Shown here in pieces: positions 28,176 to 37,162 of a stretch of DNA of 64,000 bases. Below the pieces are notes generated by a model, which saw only the letters and a program-made list of their open reading frames with translations, was not told the DNA's origin and ran no database searches. Source of the DNA: Chroogloeocystis siderophila 5.2 s.c.1 (GTDB lineage: Bacteria > Cyanobacteriota > Cyanobacteriia > Cyanobacteriales > Chroococcidiopsidaceae); NCBI RefSeq assembly GCF_001904655.1, contig NZ_MRCC01000017.1, forward strand, positions 1 to 64,000, read 5' to 3'. The translations under genes were made by a program, and so were the position numbers. The first letter of the stretch is position 1. Each line of letters opens with the position of its first letter.

Positions 28176-29237
28176 ATGAGCGAATCACCAATTAAACCTT
28201 TATGGAATCGACTAAACAATTCGACCTTAGTTCGCTATCTACTCCTGATTGCACTTGGCTGGGTGATCGCGCAAATACTAGCTTACTTTGAACACGTCAT
28301 TGTCACATTTATTTTTGCGGCAGTTTTTGCCTTTCTTCTGAGTTACCCTGTCCGCTGGGTAGAGCGTTTTTTACCTCACACTGTAGCAGTTGTTATTGTC
28401 TTTCTCTTGAGTATTTTTCTTTTACTCGCTATAGTTTTTACAATTGGTTTAGCGATTTTATCGCAAGGCGAACAACTCCTCAATCAAGCTCCAGAATTAT
28501 TAAATAGTGTTCTACCTGTCGTGGAGCAAATCGAACAACTACTTCAGCGATTTAACTTTCAAGTAGATTTTAATGCGATTGAAGAACAAATTCGCAATCA
28601 AGCTTTGGCAGGGCTAGGATTTGGCTTTGCTGCCCTACAAGCCATTGTGACTAATATTGTCGATTTGGTTATCATCGCAGTCATTGCATTATTTATGTTA
28701 CTCGATGGCAAAAGACTTTGGTATTTTCTTTTGCAAGTCTTTCCACAACGATTTCGCGACAAGTTAACTCATGCGGTTCAACACAATTTTCTCGGTTTCT
28801 TTTGGGGAAGGTTTTTGTTATCGCTCTTTTTTGGCGTATCGGTTTATGTTGTTTTGCTGCTATTACAAGCACCATTTGCTTTACTTCTAGCAGCGATCGC
28901 GGGTGTTTTTGATCTCATTCCTGGAATTGGCGCTACTATCGGTGTCGGCTTGGTATCAATTATCTTATTACCCCAAGGCGTTTGGCTAAGCCTGCAAGTT
29001 TTAATTGGCTGCGTTCTCCTCCAACAAGTTGAAGAAAACGTGCTGATGCCAAAAATCATGCAAGGTTCGCTGAATGTTAACCCAGTCGTGATGTTTTTTG
29101 CCTTGCTAGTAGGTGCAAGAATCGCCGGTTTAGTTGGTGTTTTTCTCTCGGTTCCGATCGCCGGCGTGTTGATTAGTTTGTTTGAATTGAATCAACTTAA
29201 AGCTGAACACAAAGACGAAAATTCAGTAAATGGGTAA
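28176..29237 (+). CDS. AI-2E family (PerM-like) membrane protein, copy 1
   Basis: Protein of 353 residues with about eight membrane segments. Features: a paired N-terminal segment (LLLIALGWVIAQILAYF and VTFIFAAVFAFLLSYPVRW), an amphipathic periplasmic region (about 95-150), and the conserved C-terminal block GVFDLIPGIGATIG...QGVWLSLQVLIGCVLLQQVEENVLMPKIMQGSLNVNPVVMFFALLVGARIAG. The family includes AI-2 exporter TqsA and Na+/H+ antiporters; substrate cannot be inferred. Two paralogues are in this window (29286 and 39235). Confidence 0.85.
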   Translation: MSESPIKPLWNRLNNSTLVRYLLLIALGWVIAQILAYFEHVIVTFIFAAVFAFLLSYPVRWVERFLPHTVAVVIVFLLSIFLLLAIVFTIGLAILSQGEQLLNQAPELLNSVLPVVEQIEQLLQRFNFQVDFNAIEEQIRNQALAGLGFGFAALQAIVTNIVDLVIIAVIALFMLLDGKRLWYFLLQVFPQRFRDKLTHAVQHNFLGFFWGRFLLSLFFGVSVYVVLLLLQAPFALLLAAIAGVFDLIPGIGATIGVGLVSIILLPQGVWLSLQVLIGCVLLQQVEENVLMPKIMQGSLNVNPVVMFFALLVGARIAGLVGVFLSVPIAGVLISLFELNQLKAEHKDENSVNG

Positions 29238-29285
29238 CTCTTAGCAATTAGCTTTTATTTGATTGCCAAGTGCTAAAAGCTTTAT

Positions 29286-30401
29286 TTAAACTTCCTTCCA
29301 TTCCTCACTAATTTCTGTATCGTAGTCGGTATTGGAATCGTAAACAACTTCCTCTCGGACAATTTGATGAGGATGCCGCCATTTATCTAAAATGTCAATA
29401 AAGAGAACTTCCTCTAGCCAGGTTTTGGCGATCACGGTTAAAGGTAATGCCATAAGTAAGCCTAATGCACCGAAAAAGCCCGCAAACAATAATTGTGCTA
29501 TTAATGTAATTGCTGGAAGTAAGGCTACTTGATGTGCCATAACTAGCGGAGCGAGCCAGTAACTTTCAATGTTTTGAATCACGACATACAATATGAGAAC
29601 TGCAACTGACTTCCAAGGAGCATCGAGCAAAGCGACTGCGATTGGAAATACGGCACTTAACGTCGGTCCAATATTTGGAATGAAGTTGAATAAACCTGCA
29701 AGCATTGCATGAGCTAAAGCTAAAGGTACTCCAATAATCCACAACCCTAGTCCACTTAAAAGTGCAACAAATACTGAGTTAATCAATGCGCCAACTGCCC
29801 AACTTCCTAAAGCCACATCACACCGCGTCAAAATCTCATCAACTCGACGGCGATAAAATGAAGGAAACAAGCGGATAATGGATTGACGATACGGTTGTGG
29901 TTGTGCTAACAACATCAGTGTTAACACGAGTACCAAGAGAAATTGTAAAAGTGCTGTAATCGAAGTTGAGAAAAAGTTAACTGATTGATTTAATAACTGC
30001 GTTGCGAGCGGCTGAATTTGTTGAATTAAGCTCGTAACATCCGGTAAATTTGCTGGTAAATTTGGAAACCATCTCAGGATCTGCTGCTCTAACCAAGTAA
30101 GCCAAGTTTGAATTCTCGCAAATCCTGTTGGTAATAAAGCGATGAGTTGTTGAAATTGCTCGACAAATGCAGGTACGATGAGCACAAAGAAACCAACAAG
30201 CAGCGCCAGTAAACTTGTTAAAGTAATTAAAACCGCCCAACCGCGTTTGACGTTCAATCTTTGCAGTTGTAAAACTAAACGGTTTAAAGCTGTCGCTAAG
30301 ACAACCGCCGTAAGTAAGAGTAAAAGCAACTGCCGAATCTGCCAAAGGATATATAAAGAAATCAGCAGAACAATTAAGCCAATCCATCGACCAAAATTCA
30401 C
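29286..30401 (-). CDS. AI-2E family (PerM-like) membrane protein, copy 2
   Basis: Protein of 371 residues, start GTG with GAGGAG upstream. It has the family plan: N-terminal segments (WIGLIVLLISLYILWQI, LLLLLTAVVLATALNRLVLQLQRLNVKRGWAVLI), a long central amphipathic region, then LAHAMLAGLFNFIPNIGPTLSAVFPIAVALL and VVIQNIESYWLAPLVMAHQVALLPAITLIAQLLFAGFFGALGLLMALPL. The acidic cytoplasmic tail (SNTDYDTEISEEWKEV) is specific to this copy. It converges on copy 1; sequences are clearly diverged, so this is not a recent duplication. Confidence 0.85.
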   Translation of the reverse strand: MNFGRWIGLIVLLISLYILWQIRQLLLLLLTAVVLATALNRLVLQLQRLNVKRGWAVLITLTSLLALLVGFFVLIVPAFVEQFQQLIALLPTGFARIQTWLTWLEQQILRWFPNLPANLPDVTSLIQQIQPLATQLLNQSVNFFSTSITALLQFLLVLVLTLMLLAQPQPYRQSIIRLFPSFYRRRVDEILTRCDVALGSWAVGALINSVFVALLSGLGLWIIGVPLALAHAMLAGLFNFIPNIGPTLSAVFPIAVALLDAPWKSVAVLILYVVIQNIESYWLAPLVMAHQVALLPAITLIAQLLFAGFFGALGLLMALPLTVIAKTWLEEVLFIDILDKWRHPHQIVREEVVYDSNTDYDTEISEEWKEV

Positions 30402-30818
30402 AGCAAACTCTACTCCTCTGACTCAAGATTTTTGTAGCTACTTTTGAATAACTAAGCGATTTCAATCTCAACCATAACACTATGTCTCAAACTCAAGCTG
30501 CTGTCCTCAGTAGTGACAGTAAATACCTAAGCTGAATCGGCTAAGCTTAAAAATTATACTACGTAACTCCACTGTTTTTATAAGCTCTTTTAGCTACACA
30601 GTCAGCTTTTTTGTTTTCTGTCACATTCTCGTCACAATTATTTCAAATACTGATCGTTAGTGGTAGTTCACTTAACAGCTTGATTTAATAGTATTAATTT
30701 TTATCGCAATTCACCGGTTTATTTTTGCTGCAGTATAACTCTTATAAAAAATTGCCTAACTTTTCGTTCTGATGCAATCAAAATCCTGACAAGTGAATGT
30801 AATCTTGAGGTAATTAGT
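30402..30818. other. Divergent intergenic region, no gene seen
   Basis: About 415 AT-rich bases between the divergent AI-2E copy 2 gene and the Cys-cluster protein gene. Both promoters must lie here. I see no hairpin, RNA gene or repeat worth naming. Confidence 0.4.
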
Positions 30819-31196
30819 ATGCAGGGTCATCAATTTTATCAAAGTTCTGTAATCGCGGAAAGAAACTTTAGTAACTCGACCTATGTAGAAGTAGCGCAGA
30901 ATAGACCATCATCTAATCAAGTCAGCGTACCTAATAATGCAGTCAGCTTTTGGGAACCTCTCAGCTTAGTAACTGGTGGCGCAATTTTTCTGACAATGTT
31001 ATTTAAGTTTCGTAAAAATAAGCAAAACGATATTGTCGTCGATCTACAACAACTCAATAAGATTCCTTGCAGCAACTGTCGATATTTTTCTAGCAATCCT
31101 TATCTCAAGTGTGCAGTGAACCCCAAAGTTGCTTTAACCGAAGAGGCAATAGACTGTGCAGAATACTGTCCTCAAGCTAAAAAATCGTTTCACTAA
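30819..31196 (+). CDS. Small single-span membrane protein with a conserved Cys cluster
   Basis: Protein of 125 residues. An N-terminal polar part (1-42) is followed by one hydrophobic segment (FWEPLSLVTGGAIFLTMLF, about 44-62) with basic residues after it, then a Cys-rich C-terminal domain: PCSNCRYFSSNPYLKCAVNP...AIDCAEYCP (five Cys). CxNCxYFxxNPYLKCAVxP recurs in small cyanobacterial proteins of unknown role; metal or Fe-S binding, or disulfide chemistry, are possible. GAGG lies eight bases before the ATG. The amidase gene follows after 20 bases, so the pair may be an operon. Confidence 0.65.
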   Translation: MQGHQFYQSSVIAERNFSNSTYVEVAQNRPSSNQVSVPNNAVSFWEPLSLVTGGAIFLTMLFKFRKNKQNDIVVDLQQLNKIPCSNCRYFSSNPYLKCAVNPKVALTEEAIDCAEYCPQAKKSFH

Positions 31197-31216
31197 ACTA
31201 TACAAGTCACTCAAAA

Positions 31217-31999
31217 ATGCGGCGTTCTGTTTGGATTCGAGTCGTCATCAGTATTATACTAGTTTGCTTTTTTACAATTAGTTTAGCTGCGAGAAATACA
31301 GACTCGCGCGAAGAAGTAACAACAGCCACACCTGTAAAAACATGGAATCAACCAATTTATCCACAAGCGATCGCCACTCCTCTTGAAACAGTAAATATCG
31401 CTCAAACCGGATATCAACCAAAGTATAAAGTTATTCCAGTCCACCCAACAAATTATGGTTTAAGGCTGACGACTGATATTAACGGTGTTTCCGTTTCTAA
31501 CCAACCAATTATCGTCTTACACGAAACCGTAAGTTCGGCGGCGAGTACAATTAATTTTTTTCAAACACCGCACTATGAAGAAAGTAAGCAAGCAAGTTAC
31601 CATGCATTAATTGAATTAGATGGAACCGTTGTTTATCTTGTTCCGCCTGAATTTCGGGCTTTTGGTGCAGGAAATTCTGTTTTTGATGGTGCGTCAGGTC
31701 CAGAAGCCGTACAAACGCATCCGAATTTTCCTCCTTCGGTGAACAACTTTGCGTATCATGCCGCCTTAGAAACACCACCAAGTGGTAGAAATAATACGCG
31801 AAGACATAGCGGTTACACAGAGGAACAATATCGTTCACTGGCGTGGTTAATTGCCCAAAGTAGTGTTCCAGAAGACCGAATTACAACGCATCGTGCTGTA
31901 GATCGTTCAGGAACAAGAATTGATCCGCGTAGTTTTAATATGAATAAATTTTTGCAAATCCTCCGTGAATATAAACAGCAAAGTTCCAGGAATACATAA
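31217..31999 (+). CDS. N-acetylmuramoyl-L-alanine amidase (AmpD/PGRP type), exported
   Basis: Protein of 260 residues with an N-terminal membrane/signal segment (VWIRVVISIILVCFFTISLAAR, 4-25). The Amidase_2 domain is at about 80-245: VLHETVSS gives the first zinc His, ASYHALIELDGTVVYLVPPE the fold core, VNNFAYHAALETPP a His, and ITTHRAVDRSGTRIDP the third zinc ligand region (His and Asp). The enzyme cleaves the lactyl-amide bond between MurNAc and the stem peptide, in the periplasm, for wall recycling or remodelling. It lies 20 bases after the Cys-cluster gene and 195 bases before the rhodopsin. Confidence 0.85.
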   Translation: MRRSVWIRVVISIILVCFFTISLAARNTDSREEVTTATPVKTWNQPIYPQAIATPLETVNIAQTGYQPKYKVIPVHPTNYGLRLTTDINGVSVSNQPIIVLHETVSSAASTINFFQTPHYEESKQASYHALIELDGTVVYLVPPEFRAFGAGNSVFDGASGPEAVQTHPNFPPSVNNFAYHAALETPPSGRNNTRRHSGYTEEQYRSLAWLIAQSSVPEDRITTHRAVDRSGTRIDPRSFNMNKFLQILREYKQQSSRNT

Positions 32000-32194
32000 A
32001 AACAAAAGTACTAAATTTTGCGACAATTTAACTTTATGCAGTACTCTAATTTTGATGTGTATTCATCCTTTAGATAGAAGATGAATAACACAAAAAGCTG
32101 ATCAATTTATAGGGAGCATTGCCTACCAACAAACTTTGTAAAACTTTTTTGTCGAGTTTAATACACTTTTCCCCATCAATTCGCTGGAGGAGTA

Positions 32195-32998
32195 ATGGAT
32201 TTACAAGCTATATTTCATTGGCTCTATATTTTGGGAATGGCTATTGGCGCAATCTACTTTATTTCGTTGAGTACAAATCCGCGTGGTATACCAAAGTATG
32301 AATATTTGGTGGCGGCGTTTATTCCCATTTGGTCAGGACTAGCTTATCTCTCGATGGTTTTACCACACGGAGAGTTAGAGCAAGGAAAAATCGCTGTTGC
32401 AGGTCAAATTACTCACTACGCACGCTATATAGACTGGGTTGTCACTACACCACTGCTGTTACTAGCCTTAGCGTGGACAGGCATGCATCGCCTCCCAAAA
32501 AAAGATTGGACGCTACCTGCTGCACTAATGATGACGCAAGTTATAGTTATTGTCTGCGGTTTAGTAGCTGACCTATCTGTTATTCCTTGGGTGCGATATC
32601 TCTGGTACATTAACGGTGTTGTCGCATTTTTAGTTGTCATGTGGGGAATTTGGGGACCTTTACGTACCAAAACCCGCAGTCAAGGGAGTGATCTATCAAA
32701 CTTTTACGATCGCCTGACAACCTATTTCACCGTGTTGTGGATTTGCTACCCTGTCGTGTGGATTCTAGGACCTTCAGGACTTGGAGTCTTTAATCAAACA
32801 ATTGATACTTTTTTATTTTGTTTGATTCCTTTTTTCTCCAAAGTGGGATTCAGCTTTTTAGATTTACATGGATTACGTAATATTAGTAGCGGTGCGACCG
32901 AAAGCGGTACTGATCGTACTGTTGGTAATATCATGCAGTTTTTTTTAGGAACACCCAAGCGCCGTCGATTGTCAATGCAAAGAAGAAGCTTCTACTAA
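32195..32998 (+). CDS. Anabaena sensory rhodopsin (ASR)-like retinal photoreceptor
   Basis: Seven-helix microbial rhodopsin of 267 residues, very close to Anabaena (Nostoc) sensory rhodopsin: SLSTNPRGIPKYEYLVA, FIPIWSGLAYLSM, GQITHYARYIDWVVTTPLLLL, VRYLWYINGVVAFL and NQTIDTFLFCLIPFFSKVGF. Retinal-binding Lys is K216; D80 equals the Schiff-base counterion (BR D85), T84 equals BR T89. P212 replaces the usual Asp of BR (D212), the hallmark of ASR (P206). The BR D96 position is A91 (Ser in ASR), so there is no cytoplasmic proton donor and efficient proton pumping is unlikely. ASR is photochromic and signals to the soluble transducer ASRT in Nostoc; no ASRT-like gene lies in this window. The basic tail ends TPKRRRLSMQRRSFY. 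AGGAG precedes the ATG by about 4-8 bases. Confidence 0.93.
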   Translation: MDLQAIFHWLYILGMAIGAIYFISLSTNPRGIPKYEYLVAAFIPIWSGLAYLSMVLPHGELEQGKIAVAGQITHYARYIDWVVTTPLLLLALAWTGMHRLPKKDWTLPAALMMTQVIVIVCGLVADLSVIPWVRYLWYINGVVAFLVVMWGIWGPLRTKTRSQGSDLSNFYDRLTTYFTVLWICYPVVWILGPSGLGVFNQTIDTFLFCLIPFFSKVGFSFLDLHGLRNISSGATESGTDRTVGNIMQFFLGTPKRRRLSMQRRSFY

Positions 32999-33144
32999 CG
33001 CTGCGATTTGTTGCGCAAGTCACAAAAAACTGCTGAATAAATTGCATAACTAGTGCAGCAATTGCGAGGGACTAAACTTTCTGCGTAATGTAGAAGATTA
33101 AGTGAATTTACGCGTGTTAGAGCTTTATCTAGTACAGCATCCGC

Positions 33145-33702
33145 ATGAACAATCGAAAACTCCCAGGGAGATTATTTTTAACTACACTGATCGCACTCAT
33201 TTTAGGAGGATGTGAACCTGCAAGAGAGCTTATCTTATCAATCCCTGGTGCGGATCAATTGCTAAATCAACCGTTACCCTCGATTCCTGCGCAAACTCCA
33301 AACATTGCCGAAATGGAAGCGGCGATTCGCCAACAAATTAATGAAATTCGCATGGAGAATAACTTACAACCGCTAGAAAACAACGAACGCTTGGCTCAAG
33401 TCGCACGCCAATATAGTCAAAGGATGGCGCAGGAAAACTTTTTTAGTCATACAGGACCTGATGGCGATACTCCGGCGCAACGAGTGCGTGACGGCGGAAT
33501 TGTTTATTTAATGGTCGGTGAAAACTTATTTCGGAGTACTAATATTTCCGATCCTGTACCCGCCGCAGTTCAAGGATGGATGGAAAGTCCTGGACACCGT
33601 GAAAATATTTTACGCTCTGTCTTTGCCGAAACAGGTGTGGGCGTTTGGCGCGAGGGAAATCAGTACTACATCACGCAGATGTTTTTGCGATCGCTCCTCT
33701 AA
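33145..33702 (+). CDS. CAP/SCP-domain lipoprotein
   Basis: Protein of 185 residues with a lipoprotein signal (LPGRLFLTTLIALILGGCE; lipobox LGGC, Cys about 23). The mature part is a CAP (cysteine-rich secretory protein, antigen 5, PR-1) domain of about 120 residues: MEAAIRQQINEIRMENNLQPLENNERLAQVARQYSQRMAQENFFSHTGPDGDTPAQRV and VGENLF...VQGWMESPGHRENIL. His in FFSHTG and Glu/His in GENL and SPGHRENI form the typical cavity. Bacterial CAP proteins are exported, with roles suggested in lipid or sterol binding or stress; the precise role is unknown. Confidence 0.85.
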   Translation: MNNRKLPGRLFLTTLIALILGGCEPARELILSIPGADQLLNQPLPSIPAQTPNIAEMEAAIRQQINEIRMENNLQPLENNERLAQVARQYSQRMAQENFFSHTGPDGDTPAQRVRDGGIVYLMVGENLFRSTNISDPVPAAVQGWMESPGHRENILRSVFAETGVGVWREGNQYYITQMFLRSLL

Positions 33703-33795
33703 TCGTATTGTACTTTAAAGTGGCTGCGTGTGGGTGAGCAGAGGAGGCAGAGGGGAAAATTATGATTGTTTTTTAAAGGTATTAAAAAAGTTGTT

Positions 33796-34752
33796 ATGGC
33801 TAAGTTTGGCTACCATTGCTCGCACGAACAATTTAAACCGAGTACCCTGCTGCAATACGCTCAAGCTGCTTACAATGCAGGATTTCAACGAATATCGTGT
33901 TCGGATCATTTTTACCCTTGGAGCGATCGCCAGGGGGAAAGTGGTTACGCCTGGTCTTGGTTAGGCGCAGCCATGCAAGCTGTTCCCTTGACTTTTGGCG
34001 TTGTTTGTGCGCCAGGACAGCGGTATCATCCAGCAATTATCGCCCAAGCCGCAGCCACCTTAGCCGAAATGTTTCCCGAACGCTTTTGGGTAGCTTTGGG
34101 TAGCGGTCAAGCTTTAAACGAAAAAATTACAGGCGATCGCTGGCCAGCAAAAGCCGAACGCAACGCCCGTCTTCAAGAGTGTGCTGAGATTATGCGCGCT
34201 TTATGGCAAGGGAAAACCGTCACGCATTACGGTCATGTCCGCGTAGAAGAAGCAAAACTTTATACTCGTCCACAAGTTCCTCCCAAAATCATTGGGGCAG
34301 CCATTACACCCCAAACCGCTGAGTGGTTAGCCGGATGGGCAGACGGGATGATTACAATCTCGCATCCCCATGAAAAGTTAAAAGAAGTCGTCGAAGCATT
34401 TCGGCGCGGAGGCGGTGAAGGTAAACCGATGTATCTTAAAGTACAGCTTTCTTATGCAGCAGATGCAGCAACCGCGCTAGAGGGTGCTTACGACCAGTGG
34501 CGGACAAATATTTTTCCTAGCCCAGTGTTAGCCGATTTGCGCAGTCCGCAGCAATTTGATGCGATCGCCGATTTTGTTAAACCAGAAGATATGTATCAAT
34601 ACGTCCGCATTTCACCCGATCTGCAACAACACATCGAATGGTTGCAAAAAGATATCGAACTTGGCTTTGAAGTCCTCACACTCCACAACGTCAACCGTGA
34701 ACAAGAAGCATTTATTGAAGTCTTTGGCGAAAAAGTTTTACCAGCACTTTAG
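33796..34752 (+). CDS. LLM-class flavin-dependent oxidoreductase (non-F420 type)
   Basis: Luciferase-like TIM-barrel protein of 318 residues. It starts MAKFGYHCSHEQFKPSTLLQYAQAAYNAGF and has SCSDHFYPWSDRQGESGYAWSWLGAAMQA and RFWVALGSGQALNE, the pattern of the F420-type TIGR03557 group; the subgroup with FGYHCSHEQFxPS (TIGR03885-like) occurs in organisms lacking F420 and probably uses FMN. The substrate is unknown. ATG at 33796 is chosen over 33766, because the family starts at MAKFGYH. Confidence 0.8.
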   Translation: MAKFGYHCSHEQFKPSTLLQYAQAAYNAGFQRISCSDHFYPWSDRQGESGYAWSWLGAAMQAVPLTFGVVCAPGQRYHPAIIAQAAATLAEMFPERFWVALGSGQALNEKITGDRWPAKAERNARLQECAEIMRALWQGKTVTHYGHVRVEEAKLYTRPQVPPKIIGAAITPQTAEWLAGWADGMITISHPHEKLKEVVEAFRRGGGEGKPMYLKVQLSYAADAATALEGAYDQWRTNIFPSPVLADLRSPQQFDAIADFVKPEDMYQYVRISPDLQQHIEWLQKDIELGFEVLTLHNVNREQEAFIEVFGEKVLPAL

Positions 34753-34754
34753 TA

Positions 34755-34858
34755 GGTAATAGGTAATGGGTAAAGGGTAATGGCACAGCATTTAGTAGTC
34801 AAATAAAAGCCAATAGCTAATCACCATTTAATGACCAATGACCAGTTACCAATTACCA
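34755..34858 (+). repeat. Heptamer repeats in inverted orientation
   Basis: Four perfect contiguous 7-mers, GGTAATA, GGTAATG, GGTAAAG and GGTAATG, occupy 34755-34782. About 45 bases later the opposite orientation appears (TGACCAA, TGACCAG, TTACCAA, TTACCAA around 34831-34858). The array sits between the flavin oxidoreductase stop and the debranching enzyme start and could form a long imperfect hairpin. Confidence 0.7.
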
Positions 34859-34897
34859 AGCTTCACATTTATTTATTATCTAATGATCAGGAGTTAT

Positions 34898-37066
34898 ATG
34901 CGCATCACCGTCGGTCCACCTATTTTAACGATTAATCATGGCGGTACATTTATGGTTACTGACCTTGATGGTCAAATTCAACAAGATGGTTTTTTAGGGA
35001 TTTTCGCTGAAGATACGCGTTTTTTAAGTTATTACGCCTGTTATGCTAATGGTAGTTCGTGGGTACGTCTGCGCTCAACAACAACAACATATTATGCCTC
35101 ACGAGTTTATTTAACGAATCCAGAAATTCTTACTGAAGATGGGGCAATTCAGCAAAACTCGCTATCTTTAATTATCAGCCGTACCGTCGAACACGGAATT
35201 CATGAGGATTTAGATCTAACCAATTACGGACTTAAACCAGCAAAATTCACATTAGAGATTGCGCTACGCTCTGATTTTGCGGATATTTTTGAAGTTTCTT
35301 CAGGAAAGTATGTGCGGCGGGGATGCTTAGAAACAAACTGGGATATCGAAAAAAAAGAACTGCATACAAGTTACAAAAATAAAGATTTTTTCCGTAGTTT
35401 AATCTACCAACCGCGTAACTACGACTCGCAACCGCACTATGCAAATGGTCGGATTAACTATGAAATCGCGCTAAAACCAGGTGAAAGCTGGCACGCTTGT
35501 GGAAACTATATTTTGGTTGAAAATGACCGCAAGCGCGAACCGATTCATATCTGTTACTACAAAGCCGTTGATGAGGAAGTTAACACCGAGTTAGAACACC
35601 TGTATCGCCATTGGTTAGAGACTGTTACAGAAGTGACAGTCTCTAACGAAGAAGTGTATCGAGCATATCGGCAATCGGTCAGCGATACAGGAGCATTACG
35701 ATTGTATGATTATGACTTTGGTCCTGATGAGTGGCTACCAGCGGCGGGGGTTCCGAAGTTTGTGACACTATTTGGACGCGACAGTTTAATTGCGACGCTG
35801 CAAAACATGATTACTCACCCTGGTTTTGCGCGCGGAACTTTAAAGAAACTCGCGCAGTTGCAAGCCACGGAAATGGACGATTGGCGTGATGCTCAACCAG
35901 GCAAAATCTTACACGAGATTCGCAAAGGAGAACTCGCACATTTTCAAAAGATTCCACATACACCTTATTACGGTACAGCAGATGCAACAACTTTGTATCT
36001 AATTGTGCTGCACGAGGCTTGGAAATGGACAGGTGACGACTCCTTATTGCATGACTATCGCGATACGATCTTGCAATGCTTAGAGTGGATTGATCGCTAT
36101 GGCGATCTTGATGGTGATGGATTTCAAGAGTATCAAATGCGATCGCCTAGTGGAATCGAAAACCAAGGTTGGAAAGATTCAGGAGATGCGATTGTTTATC
36201 CTGATGGTAGCCAAGTAAAAGCGCCAAAAGCGTTGTGTGAATTGCAAGGCTATGTTTTTGATGCGTGGATGCGCATGGCAGAAATTTTTAATTATTTAGA
36301 TGAAGGCGATCGCGCCGATCGTCTGCGTAATAAAGCCGCAAAACTCCGAGCCCAGTTTGAAGCAACTTTTTGGTGCGAAGACATTGGTTTTTATGCGTTT
36401 ACACTCGATCCTGATAAAAAACCCGTGCGGACAATTGCGTCAAATCCAGGACATTGCTTGTGGAGTGGAATTGTTTCGCGCGAACGTGCGGCGCAGGTTG
36501 TGCAGAAATTACTTGCACCAGATATGTATAGTGGCTGGGGTATTCGGACTTTATCGGCGAATAATCCTGCATTTAACCCTTTCTCTTACCATCGGGGGAG
36601 TATCTGGCCGCATGACAATGGCATTATTGCCTTAGGGTTCAAGCGCTACGGTTTCACAGAAGAAACCGCGCGGCTAGCACGCGACCTTTTCGAGGCAACA
36701 AGCTATTTTGCTAGCTACCGCTTACCAGAACTTTATTCTGGGGTTGAGCGATCGCCTGGTGCTTTTCCAGTGCCTTACATAGAAGCAAATGTCCCACAAG
36801 CTTGGGCAGCGGGTTCAATATTTCACCTGTTGCAAGCAATTTTAGGTTTGCAAGCGGATGCACCGCACAAGTGTCTTTATGTCGATCCGTGTTTACCGCA
36901 TTGGATACCAGAAATTACCCTCAGCCGTTTAGAAGTTGGCGACGCTTGTATTCAGTTACGCTTCTGGCTGGAAGACAAAGTAACGCGCTGGGATGCAACT
37001 TTGCAAAAGGGTGAAATTGAGGTTAAACAGCAGGCTTGGCAACCTTGGAAAGTTGAAGCAAGTTAA
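34898..37066 (+). CDS. Glycogen-debranching enzyme (amylo-alpha-1,6-glucosidase type)
   Basis: Protein of 722 residues. The N-terminal GDE_N_bis beta domain (about 1-250; NHGGTFMVTDLDGQIQQDGFLGIFAEDTRFLSYY) is followed by an (alpha/alpha)6 catalytic domain (about 290-650; LFGRDSLIATLQNMI, HEIRKGELAHFQKIPHTPYYGTADATTLYLIVL, DLDGDGFQEYQ, GWKDSGDAIVYPDG, SYHRGSIWPHDNGIIALG). Likely acids are Asp in WKDSGDA and Glu in the C-terminal part. It hydrolyses alpha-1,6 branches in glycogen or related glucans; substrate is inferred. ATG 34898 has AGGAG five bases upstream, so the longer frame from 34838 is rejected. Confidence 0.85.
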   Translation: MRITVGPPILTINHGGTFMVTDLDGQIQQDGFLGIFAEDTRFLSYYACYANGSSWVRLRSTTTTYYASRVYLTNPEILTEDGAIQQNSLSLIISRTVEHGIHEDLDLTNYGLKPAKFTLEIALRSDFADIFEVSSGKYVRRGCLETNWDIEKKELHTSYKNKDFFRSLIYQPRNYDSQPHYANGRINYEIALKPGESWHACGNYILVENDRKREPIHICYYKAVDEEVNTELEHLYRHWLETVTEVTVSNEEVYRAYRQSVSDTGALRLYDYDFGPDEWLPAAGVPKFVTLFGRDSLIATLQNMITHPGFARGTLKKLAQLQATEMDDWRDAQPGKILHEIRKGELAHFQKIPHTPYYGTADATTLYLIVLHEAWKWTGDDSLLHDYRDTILQCLEWIDRYGDLDGDGFQEYQMRSPSGIENQGWKDSGDAIVYPDGSQVKAPKALCELQGYVFDAWMRMAEIFNYLDEGDRADRLRNKAAKLRAQFEATFWCEDIGFYAFTLDPDKKPVRTIASNPGHCLWSGIVSRERAAQVVQKLLAPDMYSGWGIRTLSANNPAFNPFSYHRGSIWPHDNGIIALGFKRYGFTEETARLARDLFEATSYFASYRLPELYSGVERSPGAFPVPYIEANVPQAWAAGSIFHLLQAILGLQADAPHKCLYVDPCLPHWIPEITLSRLEVGDACIQLRFWLEDKVTRWDATLQKGEIEVKQQAWQPWKVEAS

Positions 37067-37085
37067 CAAAGGATGCATTAGCGCC

Positions 37086-37132
37086 AGTCCACGCAGGTGG
37101 ACATTGTTGATTAAGCTGCGACTTCAGTCACC
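37086..37132 (+). repeat. Two-stem dispersed element, copy A
   Basis: AGTCCAC-GCAG-GTGGAC forms a first stem, then a spacer ATTGTTGATTAAGCT and a second, imperfect stem GCGACTTCAGTCACC. It resembles the widespread cyanobacterial intergenic pattern of a CGCAGG-loop hairpin followed by a GCGA...TCGC hairpin. It lies 20 bases after the debranching gene and may work as its terminator. Related copies lie at 40711 and 46846. Confidence 0.55.
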
Positions 37133-37162
37133 AAGCATCCATCGAATTTACATGAGGTACGT

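Noticed and set aside
28176-29237. Calling the AI-2E proteins autoinducer-2 exporters
   Set aside because: Family membership alone does not fix the substrate, and no quorum-sensing gene is in the window.
32119-32301. Plus-strand 60-residue frame before the rhodopsin
   Set aside because: It overlaps the rhodopsin start in another frame and lacks a ribosome-binding site.
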